Assembly (NCBI GenBank): GCA_038496675.1
Contig: CM076659.1
Coordinates: forward strand, 17,586,893-17,650,892
DNA length: 64,000 nt
Source of the DNA: Rachycentron canadum
Taxonomy: Eukaryota > Chordata > Actinopteri > Carangiformes > Rachycentridae
Direction: 5' to 3'
Shown: piece after piece, positions 34,821-46,803 of the stretch
How the letters are laid out: the number at the start of each line of letters is the position of its first letter
Numbering within the stretch: position 1 is the first letter of the stretch
Program-made: the position numbers and the translations under genes
Notes under the pieces: model-generated
The model's input: the letters and a program-made list of their open reading frames with translations, nothing else
The model's database searches: none
Told to the model about the DNA's origin: nothing

Positions 34821-35149
34821 AGATATTTTGCTGCTCTCTGGTAGTAAATGTGTTTGTCAGCAGCTCCTACACGTTTCCACCACATGGTTTTACCACTAAA
34901 TAAAGTGCAGGACATCACTTCAGTAGAGCTGTGTGTCTCCGAGCGTTGAGGTGTCACTCAACCTCCTTCACCACCAAACTGACTAAAACAAACTGGCTCA
35001 GCGGACCTCGCCTTTGTTCTGCCCATGTTAGCTGTCCATCACTTTGATTGGCAGACAAGTGTCAGAGTGAGGGAATGTCGCAGGAAGATGGGAAGAGTGC
35101 AAAAGCCATGGCAGCAATCTCAATATTTCATCTCCACCCCTGAAGAAGG

Positions 35150-35655
35150 GCTCGGCGGTCTCATAGTTTAAATTCTAATCGTGTTAGGCCACAGGGGCAT
35201 GTCATTTAGAAAGCCAGCCTCCGACTCTCCATCCCTCTGCTTTCCTCCCTGGCCCAAACAAATTATTAGAAGATTCCATTATTTCTCCATTATGCATATG
35301 TGTTTGTGTGTGGCTGGCTGTTACAGGCTGGGGACAAAGAGCATGGGTAAATAGGCTTGGTTTAGCTCATCATGGGCCAATACAACTGGCCCTGGACACA
35401 GCTGGGGTCCTCAGGGGTCCTCAAATTGGTGATCATTAGAGCCATAATGCCGCTATTTTGCTTCTACTAATGCCTCAATGCAGCTAATCATTGTGCAAAA
35501 AGGATGCTACTATCTCTGTTTTTCTGTCTTTCATTGTCTTTAGTTTGATTCGCAAGGGACAAGTATTATGTGAGGATCTCAGATAATTAAGGAATTACCC
35601 TCCAACCTCTGCACTCTGTGAAACTCATTTGCAAAGCCTGATTAAATCTGGCTTT
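35150..35655. promoter_or_regulatory. Candidate regulatory block (long)
   Basis: About 500 bp of unique sequence with TTCTAATCGTGTTAGGCC, AACAAATTATTAGAAG, CCATTATGCATATG, GGTGATCATTAGAGCCATAATGCCGC, GCAGCTAATCATTGTGC and CTGATTAAATCTGG. The density of ATTA/TAAT cores with retained CpGs is the highest of any long block in the window. Conservation inferred, not shown. Confidence 0.4.
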
Positions 35656-36425
35656 TTTTTTTTTATGCGTACAAGAGCAAGGATAACAGGATTTTTTGTT
35701 AAATGCTAAATATGCCTTTGTGCTGAAATTGTTTTGTAAGTTAATGTTTGCAAGGTGAAGACTGAGATAGATCTTTAAAAATTTGAAAGTAAGCTTTAGG
35801 CCTGCAGAAAATCTTTCAAAAAAATTGCTTTCTCTGATTGATTTGTTGTGTGATTTCAGTCAAACGCTTCAGAGCGGCTACTAAATGAACTTTGCGGTGA
35901 GATTGCTTCGTCAGTGTCTCTTATATTGCACAGCTGCCTGCACCTTATGGGTCAGGATAGAAAGTTTTAGAAAAATAACATTTCTTGTCTTAATCTGATT
36001 TGACAGACCAGAACATCTGTGCTAAAACATACTTTTATAGGTTCCATTGCTGCCTGCATTTTTAGGGCTGAAGACTGGAACAAGATATTTTCTGTAAAAT
36101 CATCATAACTTGCACAGGACTTTTTCTCCCACTCTCACATCAGAAATAATAATTATGGCTGATTCACACAGGATTTAAATGACTGACATTCAGTTTTATG
36201 ATGTCCTGTGTTGTGTCAATATGGAAAATGAGACAATACTAGTCCCAAGTGACAATAATGTTTGTTCAGGTTAATCTACAGTATAAATATGAATATAATC
36301 TCCATTGACAAGCAATCTCAAAGGCAAGTGGGACAAATACACACACGCGCACACACATACACAGCAATAAAACCATCCTCCACGGACATCATCAGGAAAG
36401 CATAAGACACTGTACATAAGGTTTT
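35656..36425. other. Intergenic spacer
   Basis: AT-rich unique sequence. A TGATTGATTTG HOX-PBX-like motif occurs near 35835. No gene. Confidence 0.55.
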
Positions 36426-36429
36426 TCCA

Positions 36430-36745
36430 TTCATTATAAATGAGAGCAGAGGGAGTTTTCCAGTTCATGAGAGATATAAAGAGAATTGTATTGCATGAGG
36501 CGATAATCCATATTTCTGTATGGGCAATGTGTCAGGGTTATTTTTGGCAATGTCAGCTGGCTGTTTTTAATGGCCTGCATATTTATAATGTCATGGTTTT
36601 ATATTTTACAGCTTCTAACGGATTTCCTGCAGTCACAGGGGCTATAATCATGGTCAGTTCATAACTCACCAGGGATTATTGATGCACTTTCACATCAGCA
36701 TAACATATCCCATTTGGTCCAGCAGATGCCATTAGCCCATACACC
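36430..36745. promoter_or_regulatory. Candidate regulatory block
   Basis: Unique block with GAGGCGATAATCCATATTTC, two GGCAATGT(G)TCAG copies 23 bp apart (near 36523 and 36546), TGCATATTTATAATGTCATGG, GGGCTATAATCATGG, GGGATTATTGATGCAC and GCCATTAGCCC. Low repeat content and many homeodomain-type cores support a cis-regulatory role. Confidence 0.4.
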
Positions 36746-37854
36746 TTACACTATCAGGGGTAAATATATTCTTAATGTGGGTGGCTGCAGATGCAACCAA
36801 ACCACTAAAGCTGGTAGTGCAGGCGCTACCACTTGAACCAACATCAAGACGAAAAGTTAAAGACTTTTTGTACTAGCAGTTCAGGCCAGTAAAAAATATA
36901 CAGGGAGGTTTAACCCACTCTCATTGATAAACGTGGGATGAACAAAATAATAAAAATGCCTGTCAGCATCATGCAATAAAGTTTAACATCACCACAAACT
37001 ACGGTCTCCAAAATGACAGAAATGATAGAGTTTAATCAATGCCTCTCTGATGCCAAAAACTGAACAGGGTCATGTCCAGGAAGTTAGGATTTATCGTAGG
37101 ACTGCTGTATTAGACTGCATTAGTTTTAATTTGTGTACCTGAGTCTATTTTTCATTAAATTTAATTTGAATTTGTACTGTTGAACTCCTTTTTCAAGTTT
37201 CAAGTTGCATTGAAACTCTTATTGTGCTAATTTGCACTACCTTGGTCCTATTATGGTCTATTATGGTTTCAGCCATAGAACAGATGATCATAGGAAATTT
37301 CAAAAGATTTTAAAAAGACCAAAGTGTTAACTGAAGTGTCCTTCAGTCCAGAATAGTGCCTTGAATTTTAGCTGGCTGCCATCAATGTGTTTGTGTGTGT
37401 GCGTGTGTGTGTGTATATGTGTTTGTGAATGGGTGTATGAGAGGCAATTGTAGAGTGCTTTGAATCAAAGTGCTATATAAATATTGCCATAACATGTCAC
37501 TTGTCTCTCAGGTTGCTTAGAAAATCTGAAAAATATACTGTAGCACTTACTGCTACTCGTTCTGTAGCTCTGATTAAGAAAGCCAGAGGACAAAATGTTT
37601 AGATCTGTGGCCCTAACAGCACCCATATCACATGACCAAGACAAGAGTGAGTCACATTGAGCCTGAAGCTTCAGATCCTGGAAACAGTTTTGGTCTTAGA
37701 AACGACAGCACCGCCATTCAGCTCTCTCACCTTCCCAACATCTCTGTCCACAATGTGAAGCCTCCTGTCAGTAAATCAGGTCAGAGGGGATCATTTAACC
37801 CTAATGGCTCTTCTACAACTGGACCCCCTGTCTATCTAACAACAGGCCCCTCAG
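36746..37854. other. Intergenic spacer including a decayed repeat tail
   Basis: No gene. At 37425-37490 GTGAATGGGTGTATGAGAGGC, AATTGTAGAGTGCTTTGAAT and AAGTGCTATATAAAT match the tail of a common fish repeat ('...gtaaagcgctttgagt...aaagcgctatataaat'). Confidence 0.5.
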
Positions 37855-38035
37855 CACTACAGACCAATGTGGCAAAATGTCACCTCTGAAAATGAGCCAT
37901 CAAGCAGGGGCAATTTTACCCCTAGCTAAATTGCTAAATAAGTAGCGGGGCTGTAATAGGTAGCAATCTGGGGCTAATCTGATGAGATCATTTAGCAAAC
38001 GTTGGACTGGGTGGGTTGGGGGGTTGGGAGAACAC
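37855..38035. promoter_or_regulatory. Candidate regulatory block
   Basis: The block contains CCTAGCTAAATTGCTAAATAAG (GCTAAAT twice), GGGGCTGTAATAGG, TGGGGCTAATCTGATG and GATCATTTAGC, and ends in a G-rich stretch. Unique sequence; function inferred. Confidence 0.3.
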
Positions 38036-38389
38036 GAGAGGATCTCTGTGTGTATGCGTGTGTCCCCACACATGAGTGAGTTGTGTACAAGTTGTCTGCG
38101 GCTACACAAGACAATGTGTGACTGTACATCCATGTGTCTGTTTATTTACAGGTGTCGAAATATATGTACTAGGATACACTGGCCATAGTAGATTTATTTA
38201 TAGTATGTGTGTATATACATGAATGGGTATAGACATTATATTATTTACATGTGTGAGAATTATATTATTGTATATAATATTGTGTATATGCGTGAGTGTC
38301 ATTTGGGTTTACATAGTGGCGAGTGAGGAAACAGCTGGAGGGTCATGTGACCACAGAAGTATAGATGTGTGTCACTGTGTGTTACTGTG

Positions 38390-38393
<4 letters not shown>

Positions 38394-38460
<67 letters not shown>

Positions 38461-38483
38461 TGGGTGGGGGTGGGGGCAGAGGG
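38394..38483. repeat. (TG)33 microsatellite fused to a G-quadruplex motif
   Basis: A 66-bp TG tract (38394-38459) runs straight into GGG-T-GGGGG-T-GGGGG-CAGA-GGG at 38462-38483, a canonical four-run G4 motif with short loops. Confidence 0.95.
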
Positions 38484-39094
38484 TGAATATTACTGTCAGT
38501 GAGCACCAGATGCCAGCTGGCAGGGGCACAAAGGAAATAGACAGGGAGTGGGTTGAACAATTACTGTTATTCATCGCTGAACCAACAGAGAAGGTCTTTG
38601 CCATTAAGAAAACACACAGGGGCCAGATTCATGCAGATACATGTGGATTCTGAGCCACGCAAACAGGAGCAAGTTCACGTTGATCTTACGCTGCTAGTAA
38701 ACACACATGCTGATTAAGACCTGCACATACTGTGGGAAAACACATACTTTCCAGCTCTCTGTCTTTCATACACACACAAGGATGTTAATATGTTTGTGCA
38801 CCTACTCAGGCAATTACACCAACAACAAAATCTTGTCAAGCTTGTATAAACAACTATCACACAGTTTGCACCTAAGTGGCAGCATGACAAAATAGTGCCA
38901 CATATCTATTTATTATTGCCACATTGTTATGATTTAGTTGTGTATAATAACTCTAGCATTTCTCAAACTTGTACAATGGGTTTTCCTTTGTTTCAGCAGT
39001 TGAGTTGCTTGTCTTTGTACAACCTCATTTTCTCCTAACCCAGTTTTACAGGGAACTACAGTAATTGTTATTAAGATCAATCAGAATGGGGTCA

Positions 39095-39290
39095 GTACTG
39101 GAAGCCACTCGGTCCTGTGTTTAGTAATTAACATTTCACTGTGAATATCTCATTAGGGGAGACAAGGGTTGCTAATAGGAGGCTCGGCTAGTGAGAGCAT
39201 GGAGCTAGAGCGACAAAGCCCCTCCAGTTTTAGTCTCGATGCAATCAGTCATGGAATTCACTTGCAGCGAAGATATTTCTGGAGTGGGGA
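39095..39290. promoter_or_regulatory. Candidate regulatory block
   Basis: The block has TTTAGTAATTAACATTTC, ATATCTCATTAGGGGAG, GGTTGCTAATAGGAGG, GTCTCGATGCAATCAGTC and GGAATTCACTTGCAG. It is unique and lies next to a repeat relic but does not belong to it. Confidence 0.35.
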
Positions 39291-39419
39291 GACCTGTGCT
39301 GCGATGAAGTTGCTCAATAGTGTAATGTAAAGCACACACAGTACTTTTTGAAATTGTTTTTTAAAGAATTTGATTCAACACTGCAGGAGAATCTGCTCCT
39401 ATGTGTCTTTCATCCCATG

Positions 39420-39728
39420 TTGGTCTGGTGTCATCTTTAGCACATTAGCATTTATGGATCACCATGAGGCTCAGTTCATCCACAATTCCCATTGAACTGA
39501 CTTTGATGATCCAATGACCTTTCCTCTAATGCCATTGGCAAGTGAGATTTCACATATCTAGTGAAATGTCTACACATTTGGCACATATTTTTGTTCAAAC
39601 ATTTACTAATCCCACTGACTTTGGTGAGGCCCCGACTTTTTGTTCACAGTCTTTGTGATTTTTGTCTGTCCTTTTTACAATGAGCACTACAGCCTCACAG
39701 AGCTGCTAGCATGGCTGTAGATGCTCCG
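39420..39728. repeat. Decayed teleost interspersed repeat
   Basis: GATCACCATGAGGCTCAGTT, ACCTTTCCTCTAATGCCATTGG, CACTGACTTTGGTGAGGCCC and CAGCCTCACAGAGCTGCTAG followed by CATGGCTGTAGA match parts of a widespread fish repeat (its 'catggtggcgctagagg' and 'cagcctcacagagctgctagcatggctgtag' motifs). The parts appear rearranged in orientation. Recognised from memory. Confidence 0.55.
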
Positions 39729-42079
39729 TCTACTGTATTGTTAACCTCACTTATCCTTCCTCTTGTTACCAACAGAACTTTCCTCCTAAATTCCTTCCTA
39801 CACATGATACTGAATATCTTGAATATCTACTCCAACATACTTTTGATTTCAAAGTTGTGGAGAGAAAAATCTGGAGCAAAATATCCCAGTTGCATCCAAC
39901 ATTTAACTAAAATCTCAGTTTCAGTGAGACCCTTGCTGCAATATGATAACAATGAAATCATCAGCAGAATCAGTTAACAGCACATTTGTATCTGTCCATG
40001 ATCTCCTGTATGTCCATTACTGGTGTTTCTGTTTTTGACTTTCTTTCTGAATTTGTAGTGGTTATCTGACAACAAAGCAGCATGAAAACAACTAATGGCT
40101 GTAGGTACTCTAGAGATTTCTTCTTCTTTGGCTTTAAACCATCCTCAGAGTGTACTGCAAATGTTGTGGCAGGAACCTGACCATTTGAGGAGCAATGGGC
40201 AGTAAGACATTTAACTCATAGCATAAAGCTGAATGTTGTAGCTTTCAATTAAAAACATGCCCATGTTTGGATTCTTATTAGACAGGACAGAAGTCTGTGT
40301 GTGTTGAGCATTTATCAGTGCGTATCTTTCTTAAGGGTACCTCTAAATGGACGTCATCATTACTTTGCTTTATTTTAAAACTGAAGGTAGACGAGATGAC
40401 AATAAAAGGAGAATGAAAGAAAGCCATTATGTATCGTTTAAATTCAATTTTGAAGTTATTTGAACACTGTAAAACTCAGGCATTCAGACATAGGAGAGAA
40501 AAAAATATCGGACATATATAAAGACACGGTGTGATCTAAACAGACGGCAGGCAGAAACCTCATATGCTTCCAATATGGTGAAATACAATGTACTCACATT
40601 TTACCCCCTACCCAGTACAGGAAAATGACTGTCAGTCTCACTTTTCTTAAGCCTTATCTCTCTTTCACCTTCATATGAATAGAGAGACAGAGAGATTGTG
40701 CCTTTGGATGACTGCCTCTATTGGAAAAGCACCTTCTTTGATCTGCCAGACCTATGCTAGACCTCAGAGGCCTCATCTCTCTTGATAACAAGACAAAGAG
40801 GGTAAATGTGTTGATAGTGGCAGACGGTGCTGGAATTCTGGGCAAATGTGTCAAATTAGTTCTCACGTCTGGGCCTCATTCCTCTCCACCTTCCTGTGAT
40901 CTTTTGCTCCCTTCTCTCCACTGCTCTTTACACCCCAGTCATTCTATCCCTCACTCCTCCCACATACATCGCCACAGTCCTCTTGTGACCCTGCCCCTAG
41001 TCTCTCGCTCCTCCTATACATCCATATAGATACACAGGGGGAGACAAGGGAGATTAGGTTAAATGGTAAAAATCACAAAAAAAGATAGAGCAAAAACCAT
41101 AGGAGCAATTTTTGAATTTGTGTGGAGCCAGTTTGATTTTTGATGTCCGGTTTCCATATTCAAGTATCTCTACCAAAGACTAGTGATGGTGCTTACCCTA
41201 AAAATAACCCAATGGCCAATGCACACAATGCAGTTTATAGACAGTCAGTGAAACATAGCATTTACTGTAGCAAAAACCACATCTGTAATTTTGATAGAGG
41301 CAGAACTCCCTAAAATGCTAAGATAGTCATGATAATGACAAATGACCAAATGTATATAGTTCAAAAAATGATTGTGTCTTAATTGTTTTCTTAACTGTCA
41401 TTAACTCACATAGATTCCTGCTAATGGTAGCACAGGGCTCCCCTGATCTACAGGTAATGTTACACAGTAAACTGAAAAGAAATGCAGCAACAAAAGCAAA
41501 AGAAGGAGAAAAAAAAGAAAAGAAAAAAGTTAAAATTTAAGTTTAACAAGAATCTTTCCTCAACCTTAACCAAATGGTCTGAGTTGCCAGCACATAAACA
41601 AAAAAATGATTATCCTGCTTTAACTGCCAAGAGCGAAGACTGGAGAGTCAGTCAGTATGAATGAAGGCAGCATTATGTTTCCCTGCAAAATATATCTGGA
41701 AATGTGTTGCATCAGGACAATATTTTTACGAGGTGGGGTTGCAAATACCAAGTTTAAAGTTTCGGTTTATCCCACTTTACCCTGTAACCAGTGCTAAAGT
41801 TAAAGGAGGGTAAGTGCTGAAATCAAATGCTACCAGATGCTTTCAGTTGCATGGGCAGCCTACAGAGTGTGTGTGTGTGTGTGTACATTACATGTGTGTT
41901 CTCAAAGGCAAAAAATGAGTCAACACAGTGAGTGAGTGTAAACACAAGTGGGAATATGCAGAAGTGTGTTGGTGTGTATGACCCAAGGACGTTTCCCTCT
42001 GTCCTCTCAAGTTTCTGAGTTGGCCTCAGATGCATTCTCCTCACCACAGGCCCCTGTTATAAAGCAAGGGCTTACAGCC
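39729..42079. other. Intergenic spacer
   Basis: AT-rich unique sequence with short purine or TG runs (41495-41535, 41866-41885). No gene recognised. Confidence 0.55.
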
Positions 42080-42380
42080 TCTATATGATACTGTATAAAA
42101 CCTCTCAGTAATGCTCTGTGCGCTTCCAGCAAAACCCCTGAGCAAGGTTATAGTGCTAACATGTACTGTATGCTTTATTTATGCATGAACCAACCTTCTC
42201 CTATCCGGGGAAATTCTGATTCTTTTCCCGCGATAAAAGTTGCATGGCCCTACCCACTCCAAAGGGAGTAAATGATTTAACACCAGGGCTTACTGTATGG
42301 TAAGTAAGCAACTAATGTTAATTCAGCCCTTTTCTGATAGGGTATCAAGTAGGGGCCATTGCTACATTTACCCCCCCGCA
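42080..42380. promoter_or_regulatory. Candidate regulatory block with E2F-type site
   Basis: Unique block with CTTTATTTATGCATGAACC, the E2F consensus TTTCCCGC at 42224-42231 followed by GATAAAAGTTGCATGG, TAAATGATTTAACACC and GCAACTAATGTTAATTCAGCCC. Balanced composition and retained CpGs. Confidence 0.3.
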
Positions 42381-42804
42381 CCCTTTAAACATGTGGAAGA
42401 GAGAAAGAGCAAGCTCTGTGGTGTCACGCCACATATCATCGCATGCGTTAAATGTTTAGATATAAACTTGGTCTGCCAGCTTGTGTAGGACAGGGAAGAA
42501 AAGGGAACTTTTTCTTGGGCAACATATATTAAGAATCATGTTTTTCTTTTCCACTTTCTAAGGCAACAACAATTACAAAATATACATTCAGTTAGTAAAG
42601 TAGGATTTTAAAATTAAACTGCTACAAAAAGCACAAGTTGATTCTTCATTTTGCTTTCAAACCTGTGTATTTCTGCACGTGAAAGCTGCATATGCTCTTG
42701 CTTATGTGTGTATATTTCAAAACTTATTTATGTACCACCCACAGCCATGCTAATATGTTTATGAGCCAAGCCATCTTCCCTATGCTCCTGATCAGGATTG
42801 ATCC

Positions 42805-42823
42805 CCCACCACCACCACCACCA

Positions 42824-42871
<48 letters not shown>
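42805..42871. repeat. (ACC)n/(CA)n compound microsatellite
   Basis: Seven ACC units run into about 22 CA units. Confidence 0.96.
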
Positions 42872-42872
<1 letters not shown>

Positions 42873-44600
42873 ACCAGAAAGCTTCAAAAATTCAAATCAA
42901 CATTAAAATAGTTTTATGTGTAAGTAAGATTCAGTGAACTCCATTATTTTCCTCACTATTTGCTTGAATAATTCAGGGAAGATGGCTGAATTATGGATAA
43001 AGTGTACAGTTTGAAGAAGGGGTTCATGTGCAGCCCGAGGCTATAGCCTAGCTTTAATGATGTCTGGAGATGGTGGATGGGTGGAGGGAGAAGTTGTTAG
43101 CGTCGCAGTCATTTTCTCAAGGATTAAAAACACACTCTTAAAGCAGCAGAGTGGACCAGCAAACTGAGTACAACCACAAAAAGTGGAAATGTAAAAATTC
43201 CCCAAAATTTTGTTTCGATTTTTGTTTGATTGTTTCTTTTATTATTTAGCAATAAATGAGGCAAAAGTTGTATCACTGAACATGTTTTTACCATTAAATA
43301 GTTTGAATCATTTGTGTTTATCCTTTATTTTCTCTCATTTTTTCTTTATGTATTCCCATGGCTTGGTTATATTGAAAATCACTGCAAATAACAAATAAAA
43401 CCACCTATGTGCAACATCACTCAGATCCTCAGCCTGACATAACAAAAGTGAAATAAAATACTTATATATAACAAAATAAAGACATAAGATATTACAAATA
43501 AAGATAAAATGGTAAAATACAGGAGCTTGTGTGAAGGCAAGACGTGAAACTGAAAAACAGAAATTTTACACATGCAGTATGATTATGATTATGGTTTCCT
43601 GTTGTATTTTACACCTTCAAGGCTTTTTGCATCACATCACATTTGTTACACATCCAGTATGAGCCACAGGTTCTAGCTTTCTTCATCTTACTACCACCCT
43701 GTTTGAAAGTCTGGAATCTTAAACAGGCACAGAGAGGATTTATACTATTAGCTGGTAGCAATGACATCCAAAAACACACACTTACCCGCTCACACACATA
43801 AACACCCTTCAACAGCCAGCAGGGAGTCTTCCTGTTCCTACTCACTCCAACAGTGAAGCCAAGCACAGACTACTCTCCTAATTACCCACCTTCCTCTAAT
43901 TATCCAATCATAAAACCATTAGCAGTCTCACACCATATTAACATGGTCCCGCCTACATGCCAATTTGTGCAGTGCCAAGATGCAACTGGAAGGGATTTTT
44001 CAGCTGTAACCTTACCAAGTGCAGTATCGCACAGTCTAACACTCTGCTTTTTTTGGCCCCTAACAAACAAATAATACATTTCCAAACAGGATTTAACAGC
44101 AATTGCAGTTTTTCTCATTTCACAATAAAAGCTCAGCAGTTCATTTCTTATTATGCTATTAAACAATTCCTACACACATTTGAAGTAATAGTTCAAATAT
44201 ACTTAAGTTTAGTTCTCAACCACTGTATATATGTAATGTGATAGTACTATAAACTATATTGTACTATATTGTTAGTACTATAAAAGAAAACTGCTATTTC
44301 AGTGGATTCATCCATGTTTACTTAATGATCTTTGTTACTTATTGGCATTTAATGACCTAACCTACCTTCCCACTAATCAGCTACTAAAATATACATAGGA
44401 CAAGAACAAGGACAAATCTTTATCATAGAGTTAAATGTGACAGTTTGTGTCCCTTGCACTATGTGTGAGGGTGCACATCTTCCAGAAAGGTTGAAGACAG
44501 CAATGGGCCTTTCATAGAGAAACTGATAAAACATGAAGTGACTGATCAGAAAATGAAAAGATTCCCAAATCAATGGTTAGAAACAGATTAATTGACTGTT
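42872..44600. other. Intergenic spacer
   Basis: AT-rich unique sequence; no gene, repeat family or regulatory cluster recognised. Confidence 0.55.
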
Positions 44601-44604
44601 TGTC

Positions 44605-44680
44605 TCTATATGTTGGTCCAGTGATAGACTGTCCAATGTCTGCTGGGATTAGCTCCAAGGATAGATGGATGAATTACAAA
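44605..44680 (-). repeat. Decayed LINE-type 3' repeat fragment, opposite orientation
   Basis: GTTGGTCCAGTGATAGACTG, TGCTGGGATTAGCTCCAAGG and ATAGATGGATGAAT match the reverse complement of the repeat seen at 33270-33395 ('...gctgggataggctccag...atggatgg'). Short and diverged. Confidence 0.5.
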
Positions 44681-46282
44681 ACTACAAACTACAACTACAA
44701 AAACAAAGGTTGTTGATTCATAAATGCACAGAAAGAAAGAAAGCAGAGCTCCACATTAAACTCCTATAGAATTCATAACACAGTAATTAATTTAGTCGAG
44801 TCCCCAAGTAACATATAAAGAGGATAAAATAAATATAACACTAGACCCAACAATAAATTATCAGTCACTTAGGAGCATTACCATTACATTAGCCTTAAAA
44901 CAGCTGAAATAATGCTTGTGTCACTTTAGGAAGAAATGCATTACATTAGACATTTCTTCACTCACATAACTCAGCTGTAAACTCTATCAGAGGTTACTTT
45001 AAACAACGCCAAATCCTCCACATGTTGCATGTTTAGTGTGGAAACAGAAGATAAGAAACTGCAGCTTTACAAATACTTAAGTCTGGAGGAATGTCCTGAC
45101 CATCCGGCAGCTATCTTAGCTACCAACCTCACATACACAGAGTTACTCACCCATCAACTCTGACAGAGGCGAGCAATGATGGTACTGTGACTAACATTTG
45201 CCGCATCAGCAAAGATAACAAAAAATGTAAATTTAAAAAAAAACAAAAAACAATTGGAATTACCTAAAGTTTATCCTCTTTTGGTGGAGACTGCTGCCTG
45301 TTCTGCAGCCATACCCCAGACCAGTCTGCCCACTGAGCACAGACCAAACTGATACCAACCCTTCATCAAACTCCCAGTGACACAGAAAACAAGTCCACCT
45401 TCTAATGTCAACGATGGAGCAACACAGGGATTAGTAACTGTAATGTCATTACTGAATTTTAAATACTCATTATTAAAGAAACTAGGCCTAATCCCATTAC
45501 TGTGATGTGTATTGCTGTAGCACCTGTCAACAACTGTAAGTGTGTTTATTTTGATATTATTGATATTATTGTGGTAATAATAATGATATATAATATATAA
45601 ACTGATCACATAAAAACTAAACTAAAAATGTTTCCATGTATACACATATTTATATACTGTACAGCCCAAATGTTGGATGAGCCTGATCATAAAACAACCT
45701 CCTTTTGTCAACAGCTATTTGGAATAAAAAAAATGTCCAAGGAAAGAGAAAGCTATCAATTAATCCAAAAAGAAGAGTATCCTCATCATCAAAGCCTTTC
45801 ATACAGGTTAAGTTCAGTAATACTGAAATTGCACAGCGTCTATCAGTCAAATATTCACACTCTGTCAGACTCTTGAGGGTGTTAGGATCACTTTCTTAGA
45901 CTTCCGTCTTTCTGAGCGGATTCTCAGCCCTAATTCTCCACTGTTCCACTCTGGTTCATTTCTGTAATGAAGCTGTTGAGAAACCTTACTGACTCATTTT
46001 CTCTCATCATGAAATTATTTCCTGTGAAGCAGCAAAGAAGCCTTCAAAAATTTCTGCAGGTTATAGAAACACTGAGCACTAACTCTGAAAGTCTCACAAA
46101 AAACAGACTTGAAAACACTCCACAGCTTTGTGACATTAAGGTAACAAACGCCACAATTCAACACTCATTTTACACCTTTAGCGCTTCCATTCAAAATGAA
46201 TATGTTAGTATAAATATAAGAGAACCCTTGAATTTACAGATAAAAAAAATAAATATACACACACATATATATACACATTACT
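44681..46282. other. Intergenic spacer
   Basis: AT-rich unique sequence with TATAT runs near 45570-45605 and 46255-46275. No gene. Confidence 0.55.
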
Positions 46283-46803
46283 GTGGCAAAAGTCAGCATT
46301 TAGTGTGACCTCCCTTGGCACCAAGCACATTTTGGACTCTTTTGGGAAGACTTTCCTGAAGTTTTCTGAAGTCATCTTCATGAGAGCCTGATTGGGATTG
46401 GTTTTATTTTTCAGCATGATAATGATCCAAAGCATACTGCTAATGCAGTGAAATCATATTTGGAGAGAGGAACAGCTGATAAAACACTGACAGCCATGGA
46501 CTGGCCTCCACAGAGTCCAAATCAACCTGGTACAATTTACCAGAAGATGACTTCAGAAAACTTCAGGACAGTCTCTACACAGAGTTCAAGATGTGTTTTG
46601 TGCCAAGGGAGGTCACACTAAATACTGACTTTTGCCTGTGGAAGCTATTCTTGTCCTGTTGTTGGTGTTTTTTTGTTTACATGTTTCCTGTATTTTCTGT
46701 TTGTATCTTAATAAAGAAACTGATAATTAAATATGGATGGTCATTCAAACTTTGCTAAAACAACAAAGCTAGTGGTGACCTAAGACTTATATATACTGCT
46801 GTA
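46283..46803 (+). mobile_element. Tc1-type transposon relic with inverted duplication of its 3' coding end
   Basis: At about 46413-46530 the plus strand still reads the Tc1 transposase catalytic-region signature QHDNDPKHTANAVKSYLE followed by DWPPQSPNQP. About 30 codons are then missing and the reading resumes near the C-terminus, ending GGHTKY-stop at about 46627. The 46283-46378 segment is an inverted copy of that same C-terminal coding end (about 85% identical over some 93 bp to 46544-46640). The right terminus (GTGGTGACCTAAGACTTATA, ending near 46803) looks like a Tc1 terminal repeat; no matching left terminus is present. Frameshift and deletion make it non-functional. Confidence 0.85.
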
